Assembly: GCA_003342895.1 (NCBI GenBank)
Contig: PTFA01000362.1
Span: 62,001-126,000, forward strand
DNA from: Casuarius casuarius
Lineage: Eukaryota > Chordata > Aves > Casuariiformes > Casuariidae
Length of the DNA stretch: 64,000 nucleotides
Direction of reading: 5' to 3'
The translations under genes were made by a program, and so were the position numbers. The first letter of the stretch is position 1; each line of letters opens with the position of its first letter. The notes under the pieces were generated by a model that was not told the origin of the DNA, searched no databases, and worked only from the letters and a program-made list of their open reading frames with translations. This document shows, in pieces, positions 1 through 51,300 of the stretch.

Positions 1-474
1 GGGATGCTGAAGGACCCTCGTGCCTGCGTGGTTGCTCTGGTGTACAACACATTTTGTGATGTCCATGAGATGCTGTTCTCTGCTGCGGTGCGGCAGTGAG
101 AAAGAGACTTCAGTGGCCAGCACCTGCTGAACCCTTGCCACCATCTTGCCTGCCCTGCAAATGCATGGCAGAGGCCACTGGGAATGGGAAGGGCCTTGCA
201 ACCAGAAACCATGCATGGTCGGATGACTTGGTGTGCAGCTCTGAGGAGAGGGCTTGTTTACCAGCACAGGAATTTCTGAGTGACCAGAATAAATACCCCT
301 GACACAGTGCTTGGCCACACCAGTGATCTGTAGTACTTGCAACCTGCCCCCTGCACAGAAACGCACAGGCAGGTACTGCTGAGTACTGGGACCTCTTCTC
401 TCCCATCCCCAGCAGTTTCCAAGCTTTAGCCCAAGCCCTGGACACTGCAGAAAGCGCGGAAAGCAAACCCCTAC
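1..474 (-). other. KIF1A intron, left edge
   Basis: Intron after the 475-530 exon. I see no coding signal, repeat or RNA gene here. Confidence 0.7.
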
Positions 475-39383
<38,909 letters not shown>

Positions 39384-39589
39384 CTTGCCGGCCGGAGGTG
39401 GGTCCTGCTAACAGGGAGTGGAGCCACACGAGGAGTGTCCTGGAAAGGATGAGAAAGGAGGTTAGGAAAGCTGTCCCCTAGTCCTGCCCCCACTGCGCAG
39501 AGAGGTGAGCGAAGAACCAAACCACCGTCTTGTGGCTGTGCCAGAAAAACGAATGAAAAAATGAGCCTGCGTCAAGCCTAGACAATAAT

Positions 39590-39860
39590 TTCCTAGGGTT
39601 TTCAGTGAAACAAAATCTGGAAATGTCAGTTCATCTCTGCACAAAATGTTTCCTCTGAGCTGAAACAAAGCACGTCACTCCATCCCTCCATTTGCCTTTA
39701 TTTTGCCTCCTCTGCCCCCCGTTTTATCCTAGGTCAGACATTCCATTGGAAAATGCTGCATCCCATAATAAAGACCAAAAATTTTCATTCTGAAAACATA
39801 AAACAGTGCTACATGTTTAGCCATTCAGAAACTAACTGTTTCTTTCAGAAAACAGAGGTG
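39590..39860. repeat. AT-rich stretch, possible decayed interspersed repeat
   Basis: A block of A/T-rich sequence with recurring GAAAATG/CATTTTC-like words inside GC-rich surroundings. The look is that of an old amniote interspersed element, but I cannot assign a family. Confidence 0.25.
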
Positions 39861-42411
39861 TGTCACACTCCCACCTTCTGAAAACTGCTTCCCCTTGCTT
39901 TTCCCAGTTGAAAATATTTGACCCCCAGCCCCCGGATCAGTTCAGGCCCCCGGCACACCACTCCTCGGCACCTTCCCCGCCCACGGACACCATTTTGTCT
40001 CGCTCTGGGCAAACACCCCCTCCGGCGGCAGGGAGCCAGCCGCGGAGCCGACCAGCTCCAAGTGATTCGCCAGGAGCCGCCCGGTTTGATGAATCCCCTG
40101 GGGTCACAGGACACTGCACGCGTGGGGTGTGCAGGGCAGTCGCCCAACCCATGCCGGGAGCCCCCAAAAAACCTGCTGTCAAAAGCCAGGCTGTCATGTA
40201 TCTCAGGAAAAGGGTAGGAGAGACTAAGAGTCATCGCCTGGCTCTTTGCATTTGCACGGTAGTTGTTAACTAAGCCCCTGCAGGGGTGTAGGAAGGCAAA
40301 AAGCCCAGTCTGACCCATAGAGAAAATTCCCTCCTGGCCCCAAATCTGATCAATGCACATGAACCTCACCAGCTCCCTGGAGAGTCTCACCCCGCCAGCC
40401 ACATCAGCGTGGCATGCCTGCACCTTTTCTGGGGCAATGGGCATCTCCAGGGCTTTGGAAAGAGGTAAAAACCACCACCCAAAACCTAGGTATGAACAAG
40501 GGTAGAGGGAAGGGTACCCCTTCCCAGCTCCCATCCCTGCATCCCACACACCATCTCAAAGACAATTCCAGAGTTTCACCCTCGAAGGTTTAACAACTCC
40601 CATCTCCTGTGGGCAAACCCACCAGAGCACACAACACTCTGCCCATCACCCGAGCTTTCTGCCTCCATCTGCACCCCAGCGCAGCAGAGACGGAAACGTT
40701 AGACCATGCGGATGGGGGGGAGGAGGCAAAAGGAGAAGGCCTCCTGCATAAAAACTGCCATTTGCCTCTCATTCAGCTCCTGGGAAAAATAAAAGCACTG
40801 CATCAGCACGAGCAGTTCAGCTGGCGGCCTGGGTGCTGCAGGCGTGCAGCTCTGGGACAAACCGCCCCGGCGAGCACCAAGATTTTGCAGCTCACCCCGC
40901 ACCTTCCTCCCTTTTCTCCCATTGACCATGCAGTTGCCATCCCCAGCATGAAGCGCGTGCTGTGAAAGCGGGGCTCCCGTGCCGTGCTGGGTTGGGCGCC
41001 GCTAACACCGGGCCGGGGCTCTCGGTGGGCCTTGGCAGGGCTCCTCAAGGCTTCCTCTGAAAACATGACTCAATGAGGAGATGGGACAGGGGCCCAGCTG
41101 CGTGGCTCCAGTAGGACCAAAGCTGTGGGAGATGGGGCTCCTCTTCATTCAGCCACCATCGACCTTCCCACTGGGGTCCCGTTCCCAAGCCAGCACTCGT
41201 AGGATCTCCACCGTGTCCCCCATCACTCATCTAGACTGACAGCCCCAGGCCCTTCCGCCCTTCGGTGGAGAGCATGGAGGGCTGTTAGTCAATAACTATT
41301 TTCCACTTAATCTAGCTAATCCAACAATCAATTTTCTCTCAAAGCGAGGGGGCATCTCCACAAGATGAGCCGAAAAAGCATCCTGAGAGGGGAGTGGGCA
41401 GGAGAAACTGTGAGGGTAGCTAAGGAAGGGAGACTCCATCTCCCATCCATGCCAGCCTCCCTCCATGTTCAGGGCTGTCCCCAGGACACTGGCCAGTCCC
41501 AACCTCCACCCCGCAGTTTCCCGAGAGGAACAAAGCCAGGAAGCCCGCGGTGGGGACCGGGCTGGGATGCAAGCAGGAGGAAAAGGGCACGGTACAACAG
41601 CGAGCAGGCCCGAGCAGAGCGTGGGGGCGGCTGGGCAGACCCTCAGCAAGGAGGTGCTGCAGGGGGTCATCATGCAGTCAGCTAAAGCGCCAAGCTCATG
41701 ACCATTTTCTCACTGCTTTTTCTACTCAATTATTAACTGCAGAAATCACAAGCCAAAATGAACAGCCCTAGAACATCTTTTAGAGCACCCGCTCTTCCCG
41801 TTGCTGTCTTCCAGGCTCTTGGCAATCGGTCCCCACCTTTTCCCAACCCAAAATTAAGCCTTGCTAGTGTTAACCAGAGAAGGATGCCCAAGGTCCTTTC
41901 ATCTTGTCCCAGGTTCTCTGGCCCCTTTTCCATTCCCTGCATGCTTCCTTCCTTCTCCATGAAGAGCTGATGATTTTGCAAAAGAACAGATACTTTCTAT
42001 CTTTCCTTAGCACTTCCATTTTACCACATTTCCTTAAAATTCAGCCCACTCTTTGACACCTTCCTCTCTCCACCGCCACCAGTTTCTGGTGCTTACTCAA
42101 ACAGGCTTACTAAAATACATTCTTCTCATCTCATCTTGCAGTTCACCCTCCATCATGGTCTAGGAACTGTGAAAGTGAGAACGCACACTTGCTCATACAA
42201 GGTAGAAAAAATTAAACCAAGACACCAAAACAGCAGCCTGAGATAGGCCAGACATGGAGCAAATAGTCTGGCCTCTAGACCAAAAAGGGGTGAGTGATGA
42301 CACAGCTTTGGTTACTCTAGCTGTGCTTACAAGAAACCAGGATGGATCACCCTTAACACAAGACATTTCTCTGGTGGAAATAAAAATACAACTGAATTTG
42401 TGGTAGATGAG

Positions 42412-42439
42412 GAATAAATAAACAAATAAATAAATAAAG
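42412..42439 (+). repeat. (TAAA)n microsatellite
   Basis: About seven tandem AAAT/TAAA units with one interruption (aaca). Confidence 0.85.
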
Positions 42440-42784
42440 AGTAAAGTGTCCCAAGAGAAGGGAGTAATTTGAAATAAACTGAGTTTTGATAGCTGAGTTT
42501 TCAGTTCCAAAGGAAAAAGATACATTTTGCCCAAAGGCAGGTATAGTCATGGCACAATGGAAAATTTGCAGCCACAAAACATTATAAGCTTAGTGCTTTC
42601 TTTCAAAAATGCTTTGCTCATTTTGAAAGCATGCCTGTCTTCCCACTGCATAATGCCTGCACTAGGAAGAAGACAAATATTCATGCCAGGTAGGAGTCAC
42701 CAGACCCTACTCCCACTACCCACCTTTGGCCAAGGCTCAGGATGGCTCCTGACCTCACGCTGCTCTCAGTCAGCAATCACACCT

Positions 42785-42845
42785 CTAAATCCCATTGACT
42801 TCAAAGTTCAAGCATGTGCGCTCAGGATTTCTTGAATGCAGACTA
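42785..42845 (+). repeat. Possible relic of an ancient amniote repeat
   Basis: Contains CCCATTGACTTCAA followed by GTGCGCTCAGGATTTCT, the same recurrent core plus a GCTCAG-type tail. Probably a degraded copy of the family seen at 26465. Confidence 0.4.
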
Positions 42846-45800
42846 TTTTAGAGATGTGTTTAATAACCTTGCTGAGCCCAGACCTGGTGAGCACAATGCA
42901 GTGTATAAACATGCTTCTGCCTTCTCCATTCTGCTGCTTTCTTGGATAGCGAAAAAAAATAAAAATAAATTTGACTCTGTGCCAAAGGGGAAAGAAAAAG
43001 TTGTTTTTCTGTAAAATGACAAAATATATTCCTGGGTGGAATGGGTGCATTCACAGGAGGCCATCTGCTCTAGCTGCTGCGTCCTGAAACAGAGACCGGC
43101 AGCACAGCCCCGTCTCGCACAACCGGTGCTCAGGGACAATTGAATTGCTCCTCAGCTAAACTCCAAATGGCATTTGACAACTGCCCATGTCAAATGCTCT
43201 TCTCTCCTCCTCATGTAACTCGCAGATCTCTTTTCTCCCAACAGCAGATGCCTTTCCTCGGTCTCAGGAAATCCCTGAATTCAGGAGCTGGAAGGGTCCA
43301 GGCAAGGGAAGGAGCTCTCAGTACAGGCCCGCAGGCATGCGGAGCCAGCCTCCGGACAGGGCGAGGGGCTCGCTGAGCCTTGGTGCCACCACAGCAGCCA
43401 CGGTCTGGATCAGGGCTTTGCCAGCACTGCCTCCCCAGGCCCCAGAGGGAGGGCTGGCTGCTGACGGGACACGGAGGAACTGGGCCAGGTCCCCTGGGCT
43501 CCAGCCCGGCGTCACAGACCACCCTGCCATCCCCCTCGGCCACGTTGCAAGAGTCACTGTCACCTGAATAGCGCACGTGGGACCGTCGCTGGCCCGGGGC
43601 CCATGCAGAGCAGCTGGGAAGGGCCACAGAAGAGACCCCTGGGGAACAAGGCCCCGGGGGGGACGCATGAGCATGGACCTGCTTCATCGACCAAGCACAG
43701 ACCCACCTTCCCAGGGCAGCAGGGTGCTAGGGACTCCCCTGCCACCTCCCACTGGGGGACCTGGTCAGGATCTGTGCCCACCCCATCCAGCAGCTCTGCC
43801 TGCCCAGGGACCGACCGCTCCCCAGCATGGGTGACTTCAGACCCTGCTCTTGTCCCCTCCTGCTCCCACACAGTTTCCTATCGGAGCCCACCAGGACCTT
43901 GGCAATTCCTCCAGCCCTACCACTGTCGGCACGAGCAAGCTCTGGTTTCTCCTCCTCCCCGTCCCACTTTCCTGGCACCACTCCTTGCTGCGTGGCCTCA
44001 ATCCGTGGCTGTCCGTAGTCCTCCGCGGGGCCTGTCTGCATCACGTGGGGCTGGCGGGGACTGCTCACTCCCCCCTAAACCAGCGACCCCTCCTTTTAAC
44101 CCCTGCTGCCTCCAGCTCAGGGTTAGCCTTGCCGCTCCTCCTGGGAAGCTGCTCCATACCTCACTGCTCTGAGAGCTAGAAACCACCTGCATTTCCAGCA
44201 GGAATTTTCTCCTGGCTGGTACATCCCTGAACAGCCTGATACAAGTGTTGTCCTCAAGCTAAAATGGCTCTTTCTGCTCTCCCTGGTGTCTACACTGGCA
44301 TATTTCTAGACAGCTATCTGTTTTATTAGGCTCGCTGAGCTCGGCAGTGCAGACTTCTCTCCCTGCCGTTATTCCCAGCCCCGTGTCTGCTGCAGAGCCG
44401 CAAGAAGTAACCCAGGCTCCATTTTCTGTGTTGGAGCAGCTCCATCCATTTCCTCAGGATTCATCAGCCAGCAAAACACAGCTTCCTCCTTGCTCCTCTG
44501 CAGCTTTCCAGCCCCATCTCGTTTGCCGTTTTCCTACCCAGGTCCATGTTCTCGCCCCGGGCGTCAGCGCTAAAACAAAAGCTGTATGTGCCCCCAGCCA
44601 GGGTGGAGCAGCTGAGGACCTGCTTGGGAAACAGATGCCACTGGGCTTCAGCAGGCTCCAGATCAGCGCCTGCTTGAAACGCTGCAGTTCCTCCCGCACC
44701 GAAGCTGGCGACGGCACCCGGCTCAGCTCACACGCTGCTTGGCGGCTCCCCACCACGGTGGGATCTCGTTCCATCAATCTCATTCCATGTCCCCTTTCTG
44801 TTTGCTGGGGACAGTAGGGATTCCCACCTCAGCTCCAGCCCCCCTCCATCCAGCCCTTCAATCTTAGGGTGGCAGCATCCCCTTGGGAAGCCCTCTGCAC
44901 CAAAAATCTTATTTTCCCCATGGGGGACACAACAGTGCCGGCAGGCTGCACACACAGAGCCCCCCGGTCCCTGGAGGAGCCCTAGTGCCAGCACGAGCTG
45001 GGAAATGCTTTCGGCGAGGCAGGAAGGAACCGCGCAAGGATCCACGACCCTCCACGCACCCCGGAGCAGAGTGCCCCAGGGAGCACCAAGCCTCTCACAC
45101 AAGCAGCCCCACATGCGGGCCAGCAGACTCAGCTGCAGGGAGGAGTTCAGCCTACAGTCCACCGACGGTGGCAGCAGCCAGATCGACAGAGCCATGGCTA
45201 GGACCAGCGTGGCCAGCCCCAGACGCTTAGCCCCTTAGCAGCCAGGTTCAGGTCGCCCAGAGAGAGGTGGATACACAAAGGGGCAGGGTCTTGCATGCAA
45301 GTTATTTTAATTCCTCCTTCACCCAGTCCAGTTCCAGATGGAGAATTCGCGCACCAGTCTGACCCAGTGGGGTGAATTACTCAGGCTGTCTGGGTCAAAG
45401 TACCGAACCCGGCCCTCCTGGGACTGCCTGCAAGAGCCAGGGACTGCATGTCCCATGCTGGGAAAAGGCAGGCTAGGCAGAGAGCAGAGGGAAACCGCTG
45501 GGGGAAGAAGCCTCATCCAGGGTAGGAGGGGAGGAAGGCCTGGCCGGCCCAGGGAGGGCTGAGCCGAGCCGACAGGCTGCCTTTTCTCAGGGACGGCCAG
45601 ACGCTGCCTGCTTAATCTGCCGTTGAGAGAAATTCAATAACCTGGTATCAGTCTTTCACTGGGAACAGTCCAGCAACACGCCTGGCTCCTGCGCAGGGAC
45701 CTCTGTGAACCAGGCGAACGAGGCTGATCTCACACGTCCACCGGAAAACGGAGATGAAACGAAGGACATACTCGCATTTCAAGTCACAGGTGGCTGAAAC

Positions 45801-46799
45801 GATTTAACGTGACTGCACCACGTCCCAAATCCCTACTCATTTCCCACCTAAACTCCCAGCAAACCTCCGTCTCCTGCCAGGGACATTACACTCAGGAGGG
45901 ACTACAGACGTGCAGAGAGGGGACAGCAGAGTCCCTGGGCGTTGGGGCCATGGCTGAACCTGCCCCCCTTGCTCCCTCTGTGCACAAGAGCCCTGCTTAG
46001 CTCTTCTGATCCAACCGGCACACCCATGAGCCCTTGATGGCCAGGAGACAAGCCTAAGGCCTAGAGGGTTACGATTAACTGGATCAGCTAAGGTTAATTG
46101 GGCAGAGATCAGCTGAAGAGATCTCCCTTAAGCCAGAGGACTACCCACCCATGGCCCTACCCCTCTCTTCTGTCCCACCAGGGCCAAGAAGCGACCAGCA
46201 GGACAGGGTGTCCCTCCAGCATCCCAGAGCCTCCTCCACAGCCTACGCTTCACAAAGGCAAAAGTGTCACTGGAAATCTGGAAGCCTGTCCCCTCACGCC
46301 AACCTGGGGGCTTAAAAAGCACGCCGTGGTTCACGGGACACCAGGCTCCCGCTCATTTGCTGCTGGTGGGTCTGCCACACTCTCCAGTTCCCGAGCCCCG
46401 CATGGGGCAATGGCTGCGTGCTCAACGGCGTGCCCAGCAAACTGCCTTCCAGAGGCAGAGGGCGGCTCTGGGAGATCGAAAGCTATCCGTGGCAAGGGAA
46501 ACCCAGACAAAGTTTCTCCTTTTGTCTAAGTCCCCTCTGCAGCGAGGGCCAACGTCGCGCCTGGTTGTGCCCTGCATGGGGAGAAGGCGCAAGGTGCTCT
46601 CAGCCAGGAAGGGGCTTCATTTTAATAACTAACTGTTTCCCTGTATCCCTCACCAGGAGCCAGACACCAGGCTCTAGGCTAGGGGAAAGACCACCGACAT
46701 AGCTACAGCCCCCCGCCTTTCCTCCGAGCACCCAGGTTGCCCACAGGGACAGCAGTGCTTGGCAGAGGGCTGGGGGCTCGCTGGCCCCCTCGGGACAGA

Positions 46800-49700
46800 G
46801 CCCGACCCAGTCGCTGCCGCCCGAATGACACGACGGCACTGGCGTCCTGCAGCCGAGCGCCACCGCTCCTCTCCGCTGGCTTTCTGCGGCTGCCCGGGCC
46901 CCTCCCCTCCGCAGCCTGGTGCGATATTAAACCCTGCTAGATCCCTATCACCAATCCATCTCAGGCACCCGGAAATTGCTTTTTTGCAGGCATCAGCCTC
47001 CAGCCCAGAGGGCTGAAGAAAGCACGGAGAAGCATTTCCCCTCCCTCCACCCGCTCCGGAGCTGTCCAGAAATCAGCAGTTGTTGCTCTCGCACTCTCCA
47101 GAGCCCGGGATTTCTGCGGACCGGCCAGGGAAGGGCCCCGGCCCCAGAAATCCCACGCAGCCCTCTTGGCAGCAAGGGCCTCTGCACTGGGAGTGTCTCT
47201 GCCCTGCTTTGCTCCCCCAGACCGAGGCACTCGGCTTCCCGCAAGGGAAAACGCCTGAGACTGCAGCCAGGGAGCTCCCCGCAGCCCCGCGCAGCGAACG
47301 GCGCGGTGACACTGCAGTTTTTGAAAGAGCAGCACATGCAGGCAGGGAAGGAGCTTGGAGGGCGGCACAGGGCAGATCAACGGCAAAGGCCGGGCTCGCC
47401 GGGCTCCCTGGCGATCGGGGAAACGCGCCCATCGGCCCCAGCCGAAATCCACCCCCGCTTCTTTGGCCCCACGCTGATCCCCCCCAGCCGACCGGCACGG
47501 CACCCTGGGGGGAGCCCGAATGCCCGCGTGCAGGGACGCCTCTTGTCGGCCCCCCAGGGACCCAGCGTGGATAACAACAGGCTGATGCCATGGTCCGCCA
47601 GCGCTGGTGCCCCGCTCCAGCTGGCATCCGTCACGGGCAACCTGCCCCACGCCCCGCGCCGCCACTCCTCACCCCCGCTCGCCAGCCCAAAGCCCCGAGC
47701 TGATGCGGGAGCACATGTCAGGGCCGCTTTCAGCTCTTTGCAGCTCCCCAAGAATTGCAGTGCCAGTTTTGGATGGCAAATTTAAGCCTGCCAGCAAAAG
47801 GCTTTTCTCCTCCTAGCCCTCGGCCAGGCCCCTTAGAAGGCAGCGGGTTTGTCGTCACTGCTGGAAGGGTGAATCACCTTTTCTCCATCGCCTGGTCCCT
47901 CGATTGCCTGTTTGGCACACAAAAACCCACGTCACTGAAAAAACGCGCAATAAAACGCAGTCTGTGCTGCGTGGAAGCCACCTCCTGAGTGCTACAGGCA
48001 ACGGCTAGGGCGGGCGAGGAGGGCTCGGCAGCCCGGCAGGCACGCCGGCTGCTTGCACAGGTCCTACCGCCCCGTGACGGCGGGCTGCGGGCAACAGCCC
48101 TGGAAGCAAGCACCAAGCAGATGGAGGAACTGCACAGCTCAGGGGCAACAGCTCTGGCCACGCACGGCGGGGGGAATCGCATCCGGCTCTGTGCGAGCCA
48201 CCCTCGGCCCTGCGCAGCCAGCTGCCACCTCCGAAACAAAATGGAGGTCAGCGGCATCACGCCGGGCCAGGGCTCAGCCCAAGCATGTGCAGCCCGGGCT
48301 GGGGCCGAGACCTGCCTCGGGGGACAAGAAACAAAAACAGCAGGGAAATATATATTAAAAACTGCTGCTGCTTTCTCATCCCTTAGAGCCTGGCCACCCA
48401 GGCAAAATGAAGCGGGGGGGTCTTGCAGAGACGACGGTCCTTCCTCGCCCTGCAGAAATCCACCCAGAGGCAGGCGGGTGCAGGGGCTCACCCCCGCCCC
48501 AGCCCAGCCTCCTGCCCCGCTGCCCCCTTACCGGGGCGGTGTGCCGCTCCCCCGGCAGAACCAGCACACAGAGCAGGAGGCGGCGGGCAAACGGGCTACA
48601 CGGGATCCCCTTAAGGGGTAAATCCCAAAACTACTGCTCATTTGCAACGCAGCCCTCAGTCCCGGCCGCTCAGCGGGCCAGGCGGTGCAGAGGAGAGCCT
48701 CCGCAGGCACGCTCAGCGGGAGGCACACCAGCCCCAACGGGGCCCAGCCCGCGCGGGGCAGGGGCCGCCCCACCGAGGGCCTGCTCCAGCGGCTTCGCAA
48801 GTCAAAGACGGCCTTGCCATGAGGTCGCGCAAAGGCATCGGAGAGGCTCAGCTCTATTCTGGGCACCGCGCTCGGGGTCCTCCTCCAGCATCGTGGGGCC
48901 CTGCAGCCGAGGCACGGGGACGTCGCAAGGTGAACCCCAGCCCCCTAACACACCTGGGGGCGGAGGGGCTCGCAGGAGATGCCCCCGCTCCCCCCTGCCC
49001 ACCCGAGCAGGACTCCAGCAGGAGCAGGTCAGGGCACCAGCACTTTCTGTTCCTACAGCCACAGGGGACAGAGCCGTGCCGAAGCAGGCCTCTGACGCAC
49101 AGCGACTGCGTGCCGGAGGGTCATTTTTGATGTGAACAGGCAGTTTCCAGCTCACCTCTGCAAGAGATCCCAGAGCTCAAGGGCAGCACGGACACACCTG
49201 ACTTTCCATGGCAGAAACTAGAGGCCTGGGCTCTCCACATGGTCTGGGTGAAGCTGCCACGGAGGCAAGAAGAGGGAAGACAAAGGGGGCAGGCGCAGGG
49301 CTGCTCTCCCGGAGCCGGGGGAACCAGCACTGACGGGTGTGAGACTCTCTACCAGCATCTCCAGCCAGGGACCACCCTCTTCTCAAGCCAAAAATGACCA
49401 ACGCTGACCCGCAATGACATGGCAGCCATTAGCGGGCTGCCCCCGAGCCCAAGGTCAACAAAGGCAGCCTGTCCTTGTGCAGCCCCCCAACAAGCAACAG
49501 CCCCAGCATCCCGCTGCTCCCTCCGCCGCTGCCATTCACTCTGAAGCATACTGATGACATCTCAAGACAGCTCAGCTTCACAGCGAGAGCCAGCTGTGCC
49601 CAGGGGAGCCGGCGCGGGTCGGGATGCAGCATCTGCAGGGCAGCGGCAGCTGCCCCTGGGCAAGATGGGGAGCACAAACCCCCTCCCGCCGCGCAGCCAG

Positions 49701-51300
49701 GCTGCAGGGATGGCGGCCCCGGCCTCGGCTGCCGCAGGGCCCCGCAGAGGCGTCACCGCGGGCTGCCCGCGGGCGAGGCCGCGCCAGGCGGGATCCTTCT
49801 GGAAGCCGGGCCGCCGCCTCGGCGCCGCCCGCGCTGGCGGTGCGGCGCCCCGGGGCAGCCCCGGCCCGGCCCNNNNNNNNNNNNNNNNNNNNNNNNNNNN
49901 NNNNNNNNNNNNNNNNNNNNNNNNNNNNNNNNNNNNNNNNNNNNNNNNNNNNNNNNNNNNNNNNNNNNNNNNNNNNNNNNNNNNNNNNNNNNNNNNNNNN
50001 NNNNNNNNNNNNNNNNNNNNNNNNNNNNNNNNNNNNNNNNNNNNNNNNNNNNNNNNNNNNNNNNNNNNNNNNNNNNNNNNNNNNNNNNNNNNNNNNNNNN
50101 NNNNNNNNNNNNNNNNNNNNNNNNNNNNNNNNNNNNNNNNNNNNNNNNNNNNNNNNNNNNNNNNNNNNNNNNNNNNNNNNNNNNNNNNNNNNNNNNNNNN
50201 NNNNNNNNNNNNNNNNNNNNNNNNNNNNNNNNNNNNNNNNNNNNNNNNNNNNNNNNNNNNNNNNNNNNNNNNNNNNNNNNNNNNNNNNNNNNNNNNNNNN
50301 NNNNNNNNNNNNNNNNNNNNNNNNNNNNNNNNNNNNNNNNNNNNNNNNNNNNNNNNNNNNNNNNNNNNNNNNNNNNNNNNNNNNNNNNNNNNNNNNNNNN
50401 NNNNNNNNNNNNNNNNNNNNNNNNNNNNNNNNNNNNNNNNNNNNNNNNNNNNNNNNNNNNNNNNNNNNNNNNNNNNNNNNNNNNNNNNNNNNNNNNNNNN
50501 NNNNNNNNNNNNNNNNNNNNNNNNNNNNNNNNNNNNNNNNNNNNNNNNNNNNNNNNNNNNNNNNNNNNNNNNNNNNNNNNNNNNNNNNNNNNNNNNNNNN
50601 NNNNNNNNNNNNNNNNNNNNNNNNNNNNNNNCAGCGGGGCGGCGGGGCCGCACCCTCGGCCCCTCCCGCAGCCGTGGCACAGCCCGGCTCCGCCGGCTGC
50701 TTTGGGGGTCCTGTCGGGGGGGGGCAGCTTCACCTCCCCCCCCGGGCCGCACCCCGGCCCACCGGTCCGTGCAGGGTGGAAGAGCATCACAGCTGTGCCA
50801 GCCGCTGCCCGCGGCCCTCCCGCGTGCAGGAGCGCACCAGCGGCTAAAAATAGCCGAAAGCTCCGGCTTTTGCACCGTTTTCCCAGGGATGAGCTGTGCC
50901 ACAGCCGCTCCGGACCAGCCTCCTGCAGCCGAAGCAAAGGCTGCCGCGGGGCCAGCGCTGTGACGCCCCACAGCCGCGGGCGGGGGGCCACCCCTGTGTG
51001 CTCCCCTGGGGCCTGGCCGGCCGCGCGCGGCGCCCGGGCCGCGAGGTGGCTGTCGGCCACGCGCTGCGACGGCCAGCGCGGCAGCCGAGGCAGGGGCAGA
51101 CCCGCTCCCGGCGGCAGCGCGGCCGGCTGAGGGGTTGCCCGGCTCCCTTGGGCGCGCTGGGCCAGGGCCGCCCGGCGTGGGGAGAGCGGGGCAGGGCTTT
51201 GCACCTGCCTCCCCCCGCGGAGGTGACGCCCCATCACCCGCCGTGGGGACGGAGACTTGGCACCCCCATCCTCATCGCCGCGGTCATCCTGCTCCCTCAG
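46800..51300. promoter_or_regulatory. CpG-rich zone, probable KIF1A promoter region
   Basis: Dense CpG sequence on both sides of the gap, strongest at 47.0-49.9 and 50.6-51.2 kb. Large open frames in all directions here are by-products of high GC. It lies 7-12 kb upstream of the KIF1A start codon, and coding exon 1 begins with an acceptor-like site, so a noncoding first exon and promoter are expected in this direction. No transcription start can be placed. Confidence 0.55.
49873..50631. other. Assembly gap (759 N)
   Basis: Continuous run of N flanked by extremely GC-rich sequence (ggcccggccc on the left, cagcggggcggcgg on the right). The gap probably reflects failed sequencing of a GC-extreme CpG-island core. 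Confidence 0.99.

Larger units (their letters stand above)
39405..49872. other. KIF1A 5' flank or 5'UTR intron, left of the gap
   Basis: About 10.5 kb, presumably the intron between the KIF1A noncoding first exon and the coding start. The left half is AT-richer and the right half increasingly CpG-rich. Two unassigned coding-like stretches on the minus strand (44.45-45.23 and 45.32-45.43 kb) are discussed as findings. Confidence 0.55.

Noticed and set aside
40740..40790. Strong acceptor-like TTTTATTTTTCCCAG followed by an open frame (minus strand)
   Set aside because: No acceptable donor follows (only GTTTTT and GTCTAA), so I could not support a 5'UTR exon of KIF1A here.
42193..42534. Hydrophobic minus-strand frame with many Phe, Tyr and Leu
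   Set aside because: It is a translation of AT-rich sequence including the (TAAA)n repeat; no homology recognised.
49145..49160. Donor-like GAG/GTGAGC on the minus strand left of the gap, as a possible end of KIF1A exon 1
   Set aside because: A CTTGCAG acceptor-like word lies immediately before it, leaving almost no exon, and nothing else ties it to KIF1A.
49475..51237. Very long open frames on both strands across the gap
   Set aside because: Most of their length is N. The real parts are GC-rich frames with no stop codons by composition and no recognisable protein features.
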